64,000 bases of DNA from CALKHT01 sp964511575 (GTDB lineage: Bacteria > Planctomycetota > Phycisphaerae > Phycisphaerales > Phycisphaeraceae), in contig CAZEFM010000002.1 in the NCBI GenBank assembly GCA_964511575.1, positions 51,656 to 115,655 on the forward strand, written 5' to 3'. Below the pieces are notes generated by a model. It did no database searches, was not told the DNA's origin, and saw only the letters and a program-made list of their open reading frames with translations. Of this stretch, positions 25,649-33,174 are shown in pieces. The translations under genes and the position numbers were made by a program. Each line of letters opens with the position of its first letter. The first letter of the stretch is position 1.

Positions 25649-26568
25649 GCGTGATCCTCCTCGGTGAAGGTCATGTTATGTCGCGGCAACCGGTTCAGGT
25701 CGAACACATCCACCAGTTCGCTGGCGCGCATCGCGGTGCGTTCGGTCGTCTGGCCGCACCACCAGGCAAGCAGGCCGACGATGCGTTCGGCCGGCACACC
25801 CTGTTCACGATACCACATCAACCGCGTATCGCCGTGTCGTTTGGCGAGCCGTCGACCGTCCGGCCCGACGACCAGCGGCAGATGCCACCAGCGCGGCAGG
25901 GGTGCAAGCCGCAGCGCCCGGTAAATCAGAATCTGTCGCGCGGTCGACGCAAGCAGATCGTCCCCGCGCACCACATCGGTCACACCCTGTCGGGCATCGT
26001 CCACCACGACCGCCAACTGGTACGCGGGCAGCCCCGCCTTGGTGGCGATGATGAAGTCGCCCACCTGTTGTTGCACGTTCACCTGCTGCGGGCCACGCAG
26101 CCCATCGGTGAAGGCGATGACCTCATCGGGCACGACAAGTCGGGTGCAGGCGTTCTCGGCGTTGACATCGGCGCGGCGGCACGTGCCGGGATATCGCAAC
26201 TCGTGTTCATCGCCATGCGGCGCGCTTTGCGCCTGTTCGATCTCCCTGCGGGTGCAGGTGCACAGGTACGTCAGCCCGTGGTCGCTCAGGGTTTCCAACG
26301 CCGCGATGTAGGGCGTCAGGTCGGATCGCTGCCAGATCGGCCCGTCGTCCCAATCCACGCCCAGCCAGCGCAGATCGTCCATCGCCTGCTGATCGGCACC
26401 GGCTTTGATGCGTGGGCCGTCCAGATCCTCGATGCGCAGCACGATCCGCCAACCCGCCTGTCGGGCCATCAGCCAGTTCACCAGAAACGTCCGCGCGTTT
26501 CCCAGGTGAAGCGCCCCCGTCGGCGAGGGGGCCAGCCGTGTCGTGCGTGTGCTTTCCGCAGCCGTCAT
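25630..26568 (-). CDS. gluQ: Glutamyl-Q tRNA(Asp) synthetase
   Basis: A GluRS paralogue without an anticodon-binding domain that attaches glutamate to queuosine in tRNA-Asp. 312 residues, as expected. Class I signature APSPTGALHLGN (13-24), zinc-site CTCTRRE...YPGTCR, and RLAKRHGD in place of KMSKS. The substrate tRNA-Asp is the same one charged by AspRS elsewhere in the window. It is divergent from purN with only 14 bases between the starts. Confidence 0.92.
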   Translation of the reverse strand: MTAAESTRTTRLAPSPTGALHLGNARTFLVNWLMARQAGWRIVLRIEDLDGPRIKAGADQQAMDDLRWLGVDWDDGPIWQRSDLTPYIAALETLSDHGLTYLCTCTRREIEQAQSAPHGDEHELRYPGTCRRADVNAENACTRLVVPDEVIAFTDGLRGPQQVNVQQQVGDFIIATKAGLPAYQLAVVVDDARQGVTDVVRGDDLLASTARQILIYRALRLAPLPRWWHLPLVVGPDGRRLAKRHGDTRLMWYREQGVPAERIVGLLAWWCGQTTERTAMRASELVDVFDLNRLPRHNMTFTEEDHAWLLRS

Positions 26569-26582
26569 GCTGGAGTATGGTA

Positions 26583-27281
26583 ATGGGTTCGCAGCGTGCG
26601 GTGCGACACCTCGCCCGTTGCGGCGACGGGAACGATCAATCGCAGGATGTGACGACCTTGGATGAACAGCAACGCAGACGTGAACCGGTTCGCCTGGCCG
26701 TGCTGATCAGCGGCTCGGGTCGAACGCTGGAGAACATCGCCGACGTGATCGATCGCGGCGAGTTGGAAGCGACGATCGAGCTGGTGGTCAGCTCGCGGCC
26801 CGACGTGAAGGGCATCGAACGTGCGGCCCGTCGGGGGATTCGCTCGGTGGTCGTGCCGCGCAAGGGTTACGCCGACGCCGCGACATTTTCGCAGGCGATT
26901 TTCGAGTTGGTGCGGCAGGCACAGGCGGAACTGGTCTGCCTCGCGGGCTTCTTGAGCCTGTTGACGGTGCCGGACGATTATGCCGGTCGCGTCATCAATA
27001 TCCACCCCGCGCTGCTGCCGGAATTCGGCGGCAAGGGGATGTACGGCCACCACGTGCACGAAGCGGTGCTCGCCGCCGGCCGCACCGAGTCGGGCTGCAC
27101 CGTTCACTACGCCGACGCCACCTACGACACCGGCAAAACCATCCTGCAGCGCACCTGCCCCGTGCTCCCCGATGACACGGCCGATACACTCGCCGCCCGC
27201 GTGTTCGAGCAGGAGTGCCTCGCCTACCCCGAAGCCATTCGGCAACTCATTCCACGCATCCGGGCGATGCGCAAGCCGTAG
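26583..27281 (+). CDS. purN: Phosphoribosylglycinamide formyltransferase
   Basis: Transfers a formyl group from 10-formyl-THF to GAR in purine synthesis. 232 residues with ATG 26583, preceded by GGAG at 7 bases; a GTG at 26649 would give 210 residues, nearer the usual length. LAVLISGSGRTLENI is the phosphate-binding start, LAGFLSLL and INIHPALLPEFGGKGMYG follow (catalytic Asn-His region), then the Asp of YDTGKTILQRTCPV. The first 25 residues look non-conserved. Confidence 0.93.
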   Translation: MGSQRAVRHLARCGDGNDQSQDVTTLDEQQRRREPVRLAVLISGSGRTLENIADVIDRGELEATIELVVSSRPDVKGIERAARRGIRSVVVPRKGYADAATFSQAIFELVRQAQAELVCLAGFLSLLTVPDDYAGRVINIHPALLPEFGGKGMYGHHVHEAVLAAGRTESGCTVHYADATYDTGKTILQRTCPVLPDDTADTLAARVFEQECLAYPEAIRQLIPRIRAMRKP

Positions 27282-27340
27282 CGCAGCGGTGAATGCGTTG
27301 GCATGAACCCGTCGAGGCCCAGCGCGGCACGTTTCTCGTC

Positions 27341-27349
27341 TGCTATACT
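27341..27349 (+). promoter_or_regulatory. Extended -10 element (TGCTATACT) upstream of mgtC-like gene
   Basis: TGnTATACT 64 bases before ATG 27414. No strong -35. Confidence 0.4.
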
Positions 27350-27413
27350 TTCGCCGCTTCGAATCCACGATCCATCGGGTTTCACACGGGAGGGTGGCTG
27401 CCGCCACAACGCG

Positions 27414-27851
27414 ATGCTGGAAACGCTATGGTCTGAACGTGAGGTCGGGTTTCTCATTCGCCTGGCGCTGGCGATGGTCATCGGCTACATGGTCGGCGCG
27501 GAACGCGAATCGCGCCGCAAGGCAGCGGGAATCAGCACCCACATCTTCGTGATCATGGGCGCGATGCTCTTCGCGTATCTGTCGCAGACGGCCGACCCCA
27601 ACAGTCCGGCCCGCATTGCCGCACAGATCGTCAGCGGTGTTGGCTTCCTCGGCGCGGGCATCATCCTCAAGGACACGGGCACGATCCGCAACCTCACCAC
27701 CGCGGCAAGCATCTGGTTCGCCGCCGCCATCGGCATGGCGCTGGGTTACGGCTGGTACACCATCGCGGTCATCGCCGGTGTCGTCTCCATGGTCGTGCCG
27801 CGCATTCCGCATGTCTCCGGCCGACATCCCGATGAGGAATCGCCTGCCTGA
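27414..27851 (+). CDS. MgtC/SapB family membrane protein
   Basis: 145 residues, the short form with the MgtC N-terminal membrane domain only. Four hydrophobic segments: LIRLALAMVIGYMVGAERE with the conserved Glu-Arg-Glu, FVIMGAMLFAYL, IVSGVGFLGAGIILKD, then LTTAASIWFAAAIGMALGYG and a last VIAGVVSMVV helix. The C-terminal ACT-like domain of true MgtC is missing, as in many homologues. The family is linked with Mg limitation and ATP synthase inhibition; the role here is not determinable. Confidence 0.9.
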   Translation: MLETLWSEREVGFLIRLALAMVIGYMVGAERESRRKAAGISTHIFVIMGAMLFAYLSQTADPNSPARIAAQIVSGVGFLGAGIILKDTGTIRNLTTAASIWFAAAIGMALGYGWYTIAVIAGVVSMVVPRIPHVSGRHPDEESPA

Positions 27852-27886
27852 GGTCGTCGACCACGGATGCGGCAGACAGAATCATC

Positions 27887-27915
27887 TTGGTGATCGGCCC
27901 GGGTGACGGTATCCT
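27887..27915 (+). promoter_or_regulatory. Putative sigma-70 promoter for PEP-CTERM gene
   Basis: TTGGTG (27887-27892), 17-base spacer, TATCCT (27910-27915), 42 bases before ATG 27958. Confidence 0.4.
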
Positions 27916-27957
27916 TTCGGAATGACCCGCAACATTTCTGAATAAGGAGGCGGAACC

Positions 27958-28701
27958 ATGGCACGATTTCATGCAGCCACGGTGGGCGCGCTGCTGTTTG
28001 GCCTGCTCCCCGGCACACTGGCGGCCCAGACAATTGCCGTGAGCATCGGCGTGCGCGAAACGGGCGTGCAGGCGCCGATCGGCTCCAACGGCGGATCAAC
28101 CGGCGGCATCGAAATCATCGACCGCGACCTCAACCTCATCACGCTCGATGGCACATGGCAGCAGATCACGTTCAACCTCATCAACCCGACGACCGTGACC
28201 GGTTTCGCCGGCGTCACCGCCAACTCGATCCTGGAGGGCGAGTGGGGCGTTCTCGAACAGTTGCGGCTGCTCAACGTTGATGGGATCGACCAGCCCATTC
28301 GCCTCTGGTTGGATGACCTGACCTCGTCGCACCGCGCCGATCCGCCGGTGCTGTTGGGATGGGAGGGCCACAACGTTGGTGATGAGGTGATCTTCCGTGC
28401 GCCGGGATTTTCCGGGTCCACAAGCCAGAATGCCGTCACGGCGGGCACATCCCTTGTCACCGACTCGGCGGCGTACAGCGGCGATCAGTCGCTGCAAATG
28501 GATTTTCAGTTTGTTGATGGCGACCCCACCCGCTGGCTACGCGTGACGACGTTCGACACGGCGATCGGCGGCAACCCGGTGATCTCGTTCACAGGCCAGG
28601 TCACGCTGATGGTGCGCGGCGTGGTGGTACCTGAACCGGCGACAGCGGCGCTCCTGGCGTTCGCGGGCGCGGGGGTGTTGCTGCGACGTCGGCGCGGGTG
28701 A
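27958..28701 (+). CDS. PEP-CTERM sorting-signal protein (stand-alone)
   Basis: 247 residues with AAGGAGG before the ATG. Signal peptide about 1-24. The central 200 residues are a beta-rich exported domain without a recognised family (ITFNLINPTTVTGFAG, LWLDDL). The C-terminus VPEPATAALLAFAGAG followed by RRRRG is a complete PEP-CTERM signal. Unlike the other PEP-CTERM genes here it has no sigma/FecR neighbours and ends in its own terminator. Confidence 0.82.
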   Translation: MARFHAATVGALLFGLLPGTLAAQTIAVSIGVRETGVQAPIGSNGGSTGGIEIIDRDLNLITLDGTWQQITFNLINPTTVTGFAGVTANSILEGEWGVLEQLRLLNVDGIDQPIRLWLDDLTSSHRADPPVLLGWEGHNVGDEVIFRAPGFSGSTSQNAVTAGTSLVTDSAAYSGDQSLQMDFQFVDGDPTRWLRVTTFDTAIGGNPVISFTGQVTLMVRGVVVPEPATAALLAFAGAGVLLRRRRG

Positions 28702-28725
28702 ATGTTTGACTGCGCGATTGCATCG

Positions 28726-28760
28726 AAAGCCCGGAGATAGCTATCCCCGGGCTTTATTTG
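28726..28760 (+). terminator. Terminator after PEP-CTERM gene
   Basis: AAAGCCCGG (28726-28734) pairs with CCGGGCTTT (28747-28755), then ATTTG. The loop contains GATAGCTATC, itself a palindrome. Confidence 0.65.
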
Positions 28761-28778
28761 TGCGATGGCGCGTACATG

Positions 28779-28813
28779 AAAAAAAGCGGGTCCGACCTGC
28801 GTCGAACCCGCTT
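28779..28813 (-). terminator. Rho-independent terminator of gap
   Basis: Read on the minus strand, a GCGGGTTCGAC / GTCGGACCCGC hairpin with one mismatch is followed by a run of seven T. It lies 25 bases past the gap stop. Confidence 0.8.
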
Positions 28814-28837
28814 CATCGTTTCGCGTCGAGGCGTGCC

Positions 28838-29836
28838 TTACAGCAGGCCTTCCTTCTTCGCCATCATGACCATCAGGTCGACGACGCGGTTGGAGTAGCC
28901 CCATTCGTTGTCGTACCAGCTCACGAGCTTGAAGAAGCGCTCGTTCAGTTCGATGCCAGCCTTGGCGTCGAAGATCGAGCTGCGCGGGTCGTGGATGAAG
29001 TCGCTGGAGACGACATCGTCCTCGGTGTAGCCCAGGATATTCTTGAGCGAACCTTCCGACGCCTGCTTCATCGCGGCGCAGATTTCCTGATAGCTCGTTG
29101 CCTTCTCGGTGCGGACGGTCAGGTCGACCACCGACACGTTGATGGTGGGGATNNNNNNNNNNTCAGGCATCGCCAGGGCGACGGCCTTGGCGGCGCCGGT
29201 GGAAGCGGGAATGGTGTTGACACCCGCCGCACGTCCGCCGCGGAAATCCTTCTTCGACGGGCCGTCCTGCGTCGGCTGCGTCGCGGTGACCGCGTGGACC
29301 GTGGTCATCAGGCCTTCCTGAATGCCGAACGACTCGTGCACCACCTTGGCGAGCGGGGCGAGGCAGTTGGTCGTGCAGCTTGCGTTGGAGACAACGGTGT
29401 CCTTCGCGGGATCAAAGTTGCCCTCGTTCACGCCCATCACGAAGGTGGGAACCTTGTCCGGATCCTTCGTGGGGGCGGAGATGATCGCGCGCTTCGCACC
29501 GGCCGCCACGTGCTTGGACGCACCGGCGTAATCGGTGAAGAGGCCGGTCGACTCGACGACGTAATCGGCGCCGCGCTGCTTCCACGGCAGGTTGGCCGGG
29601 TCGCGCTCGGCGGTGACGGGGATCATGCGGCCGTTGACCACGATGCCGCCGTCCGTCGCCTCGACCTCACCGTTGAACTTGCCGTGGGTGGAGTCGTACT
29701 TGAGCAGGTACGCCAGCGCCTCGGGGGGGAAGAGGTCGTTGATGCCGACGAATTTGATGTTGGGATTCTCGATGCCGGCGCGGAAGACCAGCCGCCCGAT
29801 GCGTCCGAACCCGTTGATACCGACGTTAAGCGCCAT
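28838..29836 (-). CDS. gap: Glyceraldehyde-3-phosphate dehydrogenase, type I
   Basis: Glycolytic oxidation of glyceraldehyde-3-phosphate. 332 codons as assembled. NAD-binding start VGINGFGRIGR, catalytic SNASCTTNC, then GGRAAGVNTIPASTGAAKAV, SVVDLTVR and the C-terminal WYDNEWGYSNRVVDL. The assembly gap of 10 N lies after AMP and before PTINVSVV. By comparison with the family about 34 bases belong there (Glu plus roughly 11 residues of ELxGKLxGMAFR type), so about 8 residues are lost while the frame is kept by chance. RBS AAGGAG precedes the ATG. Confidence 0.95.
   Translation of the reverse strand: MALNVGINGFGRIGRLVFRAGIENPNIKFVGINDLFPPEALAYLLKYDSTHGKFNGEVEATDGGIVVNGRMIPVTAERDPANLPWKQRGADYVVESTGLFTDYAGASKHVAAGAKRAIISAPTKDPDKVPTFVMGVNEGNFDPAKDTVVSNASCTTNCLAPLAKVVHESFGIQEGLMTTVHAVTATQPTQDGPSKKDFRGGRAAGVNTIPASTGAAKAVALAMPXXXXIPTINVSVVDLTVRTEKATSYQEICAAMKQASEGSLKNILGYTEDDVVSSDFIHDPRSSIFDAKAGIELNERFFKLVSWYDNEWGYSNRVVDLMVMMAKKEGLL
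29153..29162. other. Assembly gap (10 N) inside gap
   Basis: A run of ten N. The flanking codons fit family positions about 13 residues apart, so the true gap is probably near 34 bases and the N count is a placeholder. Confidence 0.9.
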
Positions 29837-29925
29837 GCTTCTCTCCTTGGTGTTGGAAGTCAGCCCCGGAAAGCAATGTTATCGCCGCGTGGTGGCAGCG
29901 GCGAATGTTGAGTGCGAACCGCGAC

Positions 29926-29953
29926 AAAGTAGGGAGTTTGCCGGTGGTGTCAA
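29926..29953 (-). promoter_or_regulatory. Promoter of gap
   Basis: On the minus strand, TTGACA (29953-29948), 16-base spacer, TACTTT (29931-29926). The -35 is perfect. About 90 bases of leader separate it from the ATG. Confidence 0.6.
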
Positions 29954-29975
29954 GCGCAAGCATCGCTGAAGCACA

Positions 29976-29994
29976 GTATTAGACGTGCTAATAC
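29976..29994. promoter_or_regulatory. Perfect palindrome between gap and xseA
   Basis: GTATTAG (29976-29982) and CTAATAC (29988-29994) form an exact inverted repeat with a 5-base spacer. It sits 22 bases upstream of the gap -35 and 66 bases upstream of the xseA ATG. AT-rich symmetrical arms in a GC-rich setting suggest a transcription factor site, for example an activator of gap. The regulator is unknown. Confidence 0.45.
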
Positions 29995-30043
29995 GCGCTT
30001 CGTGCTGCAATTAGCGACAGTTAAGGCGATACACGCCACGGAG

Positions 30044-30052
30044 TGGTACACT
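30044..30052 (+). promoter_or_regulatory. Extended -10 element (TGGTACACT) before xseA
   Basis: TGnTACACT ending 8 bases before ATG 30061, implying a very short leader. Confidence 0.3.
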
Positions 30053-30060
30053 TATTCGGC

Positions 30061-31524
30061 ATGCCGCGACTGCCTTTCCCCAAACCCGACGATCCGCCAT
30101 CGCTCGGCCAAACCGCGCCGCCATCCGCGCCGACGCCGACACAGGAAGGCGCCGCTGCGTCCCGGCCGCTTACCGTCACGCAGCTTTCGGCACTGGTCAA
30201 ACGGGTGATCGCCGACACCATGCCGTCGCCGGTACGCGTGGTGGGGGAGATCAGCAACTTCACCAACCGCACCCACTGTTTTTTCAGCCTCAAAGACGAT
30301 GGCGCGACGATTCGCTGCGTCTGCTTCGCCTCTGCGGCAAGACGGCTGGGCTTCACGCCAACCGATGGGATGGCGGTGGTCGCCACCGGACGCGTCGACT
30401 ACTACGACGCCCAGGGCCAGTTGCAGCTCTACGTTGACAAGCTCGAACCCGTGGGGCAGGGCGTGCTGGAGATGCAGTTTCGCGCGTTGTGCGAGGAGCT
30501 GCGGCAACGGGGGTATTTCAGCATCGACCGCAAGAAACCGCTGCCCGTTATGCCGCGCACCATTGCCGTGGTGACCTCACGCAGCGGGGCGGCGCTGCAG
30601 GACGTGATCAACACGACGCGGCGGCGATGCCCGGGGTGTCGACTGCTGCTCTTTGATGTGCGCGTGCAGGGAGCGGCCGCCGCACCGGAGATCGCCCGCG
30701 CGCTCGACCTGCTGGCGATGCAGGGGCCGCGGCTGGGAATCGATGCGGTCATCCTCACGCGCGGCGGCGGATCGATGGAGGACCTGTGGGCGTTCAACGA
30801 ACGCATCGTCGCCGATGCCGTGTTCCGCTGCCCGCTGCCGATCGTCGCGGCGATCGGCCACGAAACCGACACCACCATCGCCGAACTCGTCGCCGATGTG
30901 CGATGCGCCACGCCCACGCAGGCGGTCATGACGCTCGTGCCCGATCGCGCCGCCCTGGAACATCAGCTCAGCCAATTGTCGCACCGACTCACGCTGCTGA
31001 TGCGCCGACACATCGACCACCAGTGGCACCGTGTGCGCGCAGCGGCAAAACACCCGGCACTGCATCGACCCGATCGCATGTTGCACCCCGTGCGGCAGCG
31101 ACTGACGCACCTCAATCATCGCCTGCAACTGGCGGTGCCACGCAAGGTGGAACAGGCGTGGCATCACGTGGAAACGCTTTCCCGCCGATTGCATGCGGCC
31201 GGCCCGCGACCGGTCGCGCAGGCGCAGCAACGGCTGGCGGCGCTGACGCGGCAACTCCAGGCGGTCAGCCCCCGCAACGTCCTGGAGCGCGGCTACAGTT
31301 ACACGCTCAGCCCCGAGGGGCACGTGCTGCGCGACCCCAACGCGGTGCAGCCCGGCGACGTCATCACCACCGTACTCGCAACCGGCAAACTCACCAGCCG
31401 CGTCGCCGGCGAGAACGCCGCCGCCACAACCGACGAAGCCGCGCCGCGCACACAGCAGCCTCCCACGCCCAAGCGTCGCCGCCGACCACCGCCGCCGTTG
31501 AACGAACCGAGCCTCTTCACCTGA
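30061..31524 (+). CDS. xseA: Exodeoxyribonuclease VII large subunit
   Basis: 487 residues from ATG 30061; an in-frame GTG at 30043 overlaps the likely promoter. A proline-rich leader is followed by the OB-fold (VRVVGEISNF, CFFSLKDDGATIRCV) and the catalytic domain (IAVVTSRSGAALQDVINTTRRR, ILTRGGGSMEDLWAFN, PIVAAIGHETDTTIAELVADVRCATPTQA). Long helical coiled-coil repeats fill the second half (RLTHLNHRLQ, QAQQRLAALTRQLQ). It forms ExoVII with XseB, encoded 42 bases downstream, and degrades single-stranded DNA. Confidence 0.95.
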   Translation: MPRLPFPKPDDPPSLGQTAPPSAPTPTQEGAAASRPLTVTQLSALVKRVIADTMPSPVRVVGEISNFTNRTHCFFSLKDDGATIRCVCFASAARRLGFTPTDGMAVVATGRVDYYDAQGQLQLYVDKLEPVGQGVLEMQFRALCEELRQRGYFSIDRKKPLPVMPRTIAVVTSRSGAALQDVINTTRRRCPGCRLLLFDVRVQGAAAAPEIARALDLLAMQGPRLGIDAVILTRGGGSMEDLWAFNERIVADAVFRCPLPIVAAIGHETDTTIAELVADVRCATPTQAVMTLVPDRAALEHQLSQLSHRLTLLMRRHIDHQWHRVRAAAKHPALHRPDRMLHPVRQRLTHLNHRLQLAVPRKVEQAWHHVETLSRRLHAAGPRPVAQAQQRLAALTRQLQAVSPRNVLERGYSYTLSPEGHVLRDPNAVQPGDVITTVLATGKLTSRVAGENAAATTDEAAPRTQQPPTPKRRRRPPPPLNEPSLFT

Positions 31525-31566
31525 CGTGTCGATACTTCAACTTTGCCCTCTCAACTTTAATCCGCC

Positions 31567-31821
31567 ATGCCCGACAACCTCCCCAAATTCGAAGACGCCA
31601 TCGACCAGGTCGAAACCATCATCGCGCAGATCGAGTCCGGCGATGTCGACCTGGAGCAGTGCCTCACGCAGTACGAAACCGGCGTGAAGCTCATCAAGCA
31701 TTGCGAATCGATCCTGAGAAACGCCGAAGCAAAAATCGCCGCGCTCAAAATGGATGAATCCGGCAATCTCGTGGTGGAAGGCGAGGCCGATGCGGGCGAT
31801 GACGATGCGGACGAGTTCTGA
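31567..31821 (+). CDS. xseB: Exodeoxyribonuclease VII small subunit
   Basis: 84 residues. The family core is complete: FEDAIDQVETIIAQIESGDVDLEQ, then YETGVKLIKHCESILRNAEAKI. The acidic tail (EADAGDDDADEF) is an extension. It is cotranscribed with xseA and convergent with astB, whose stop is 6 bases away. Confidence 0.94.
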   Translation: MPDNLPKFEDAIDQVETIIAQIESGDVDLEQCLTQYETGVKLIKHCESILRNAEAKIAALKMDESGNLVVEGEADAGDDDADEF

Positions 31822-31827
31822 TGCCGT

Positions 31828-33174
31828 TCAGTTCTGGAAGGCGTACACCGTTTCCAGATTCAGAATCTGCGCCAAGGCATCCAGTGCGTCGCGGGTTTCG
31901 CGGAGGAGGGCGGGGTCGGCGAGATCGGCGGGGCGGAGTTCTTCCCGGTAATGACGTTCGACCCACTGCACCAGTCGAGCGTGCAGCGCTTCATCCAGCA
32001 GCACGCCACGATGCACCCGCGCCAGTTCGTCATCGGTGAGCGCAATGCGCAATCGCAAGCACGCCGGCCCGCCGCCGTTGCGCATGCTCTGTCGCAGGCT
32101 GACGCTGTGAAACACGCGAATGGGGGTGTTCATCGTCGCCAGCTTGGCGAGATAACGCCGCGTGGAGTCGATCTCGTCGCATTCGCTGGGATGGATCAGT
32201 GCCATCAACTTGTCGGGCAGCGTCACGAGTTGGCTGTTGAAAAGGTACGACGCCACCGCATCGGCGAGCGGCACCTCCGCTTCAGGCACCTCGATCACCT
32301 GCAGTTTGCCGTTGCAGCATTGCTCGAAGTGCTCGCGTAACCCCTCCAGAAACGTCTGCTGTCGCACAAATGCGCGCTCGTGGCACAGCAGCACCGATTC
32401 GTTGCCCACCGCGATGACATCGTTGTGAAACACCCCGGCGTCCACCGCTTCAGGATGCTGCTGCACGAACACGGCCGCGGCGGCATCGAGCGTGTGCAAT
32501 CGCGCGATTGCCATGGATGCTTCAAAGGTTTGCCGTGCCGGGTAGCGCGTCGGCATGCAGCCGTTGCCCAGCGCCCGGCGGCCGTAGGTGAACAGTTCAA
32601 GGCCTGAATCGCCGTTGCGCGGTGACAACCGCGTGTGATTGGCGGCGCCTTCATCGCCAAACTGCACCGCGCACGGCAGGGGGTCGTGATGCGCGAACAT
32701 CGCTTCATCGGCGAAGATACTCCGCAGCAGCCGCGCGGTGAAGCACGTTTCGATTGCCCGATGCATGTTGCCGATCAGGTTGGCGGGAGTGAAGTGCACG
32801 CGACCATCGGCAGTGTCGGCGCTGGGCGACACGGTGGCGGCATTGGCGGTCCACATACTCGAAGCGCTGTAGGCCGCGGCAAGCAGCGAAGGCTCCTCCT
32901 GCCAGGCGCGGTCCAGCACCGTCGCATCGTCACCCGTGAAACCGATTCGCCGCAGAAACGCCAGATTCGGTCGCTCGTGCGGCGGAAGCACCGCCTGCTT
33001 CACCCCCAGATCCATGAGCAGCTTCATCTTCGCCAGCCCTTCGAGCGCCGCCGCACGCGGATTGGAAATCTCACGACGATGCTGCTGCGAAGCAATGTTG
33101 CCAATGGCGAGTCCGGCGTAGTTGTGCGTCGGGCCGACAATACCGTCAAAGTTCACTTCCGTGACGCAGGTCAT
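31828..33174 (-). CDS. astB: N-succinylarginine dihydrolase
   Basis: Second step of the arginine succinyltransferase (AST) pathway: succinylarginine to succinylornithine, CO2 and ammonia. 448 residues against 447 in E. coli. EVNFDGIVGPTHNYAGLA is the conserved N-terminus; the catalytic Cys is in RNGGGPACLRLR near residue 369. It is the last gene of the operon and overlaps astD by 4 bases (ATGA). Confidence 0.95.
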   Translation of the reverse strand: MTCVTEVNFDGIVGPTHNYAGLAIGNIASQQHRREISNPRAAALEGLAKMKLLMDLGVKQAVLPPHERPNLAFLRRIGFTGDDATVLDRAWQEEPSLLAAAYSASSMWTANAATVSPSADTADGRVHFTPANLIGNMHRAIETCFTARLLRSIFADEAMFAHHDPLPCAVQFGDEGAANHTRLSPRNGDSGLELFTYGRRALGNGCMPTRYPARQTFEASMAIARLHTLDAAAAVFVQQHPEAVDAGVFHNDVIAVGNESVLLCHERAFVRQQTFLEGLREHFEQCCNGKLQVIEVPEAEVPLADAVASYLFNSQLVTLPDKLMALIHPSECDEIDSTRRYLAKLATMNTPIRVFHSVSLRQSMRNGGGPACLRLRIALTDDELARVHRGVLLDEALHARLVQWVERHYREELRPADLADPALLRETRDALDALAQILNLETVYAFQN

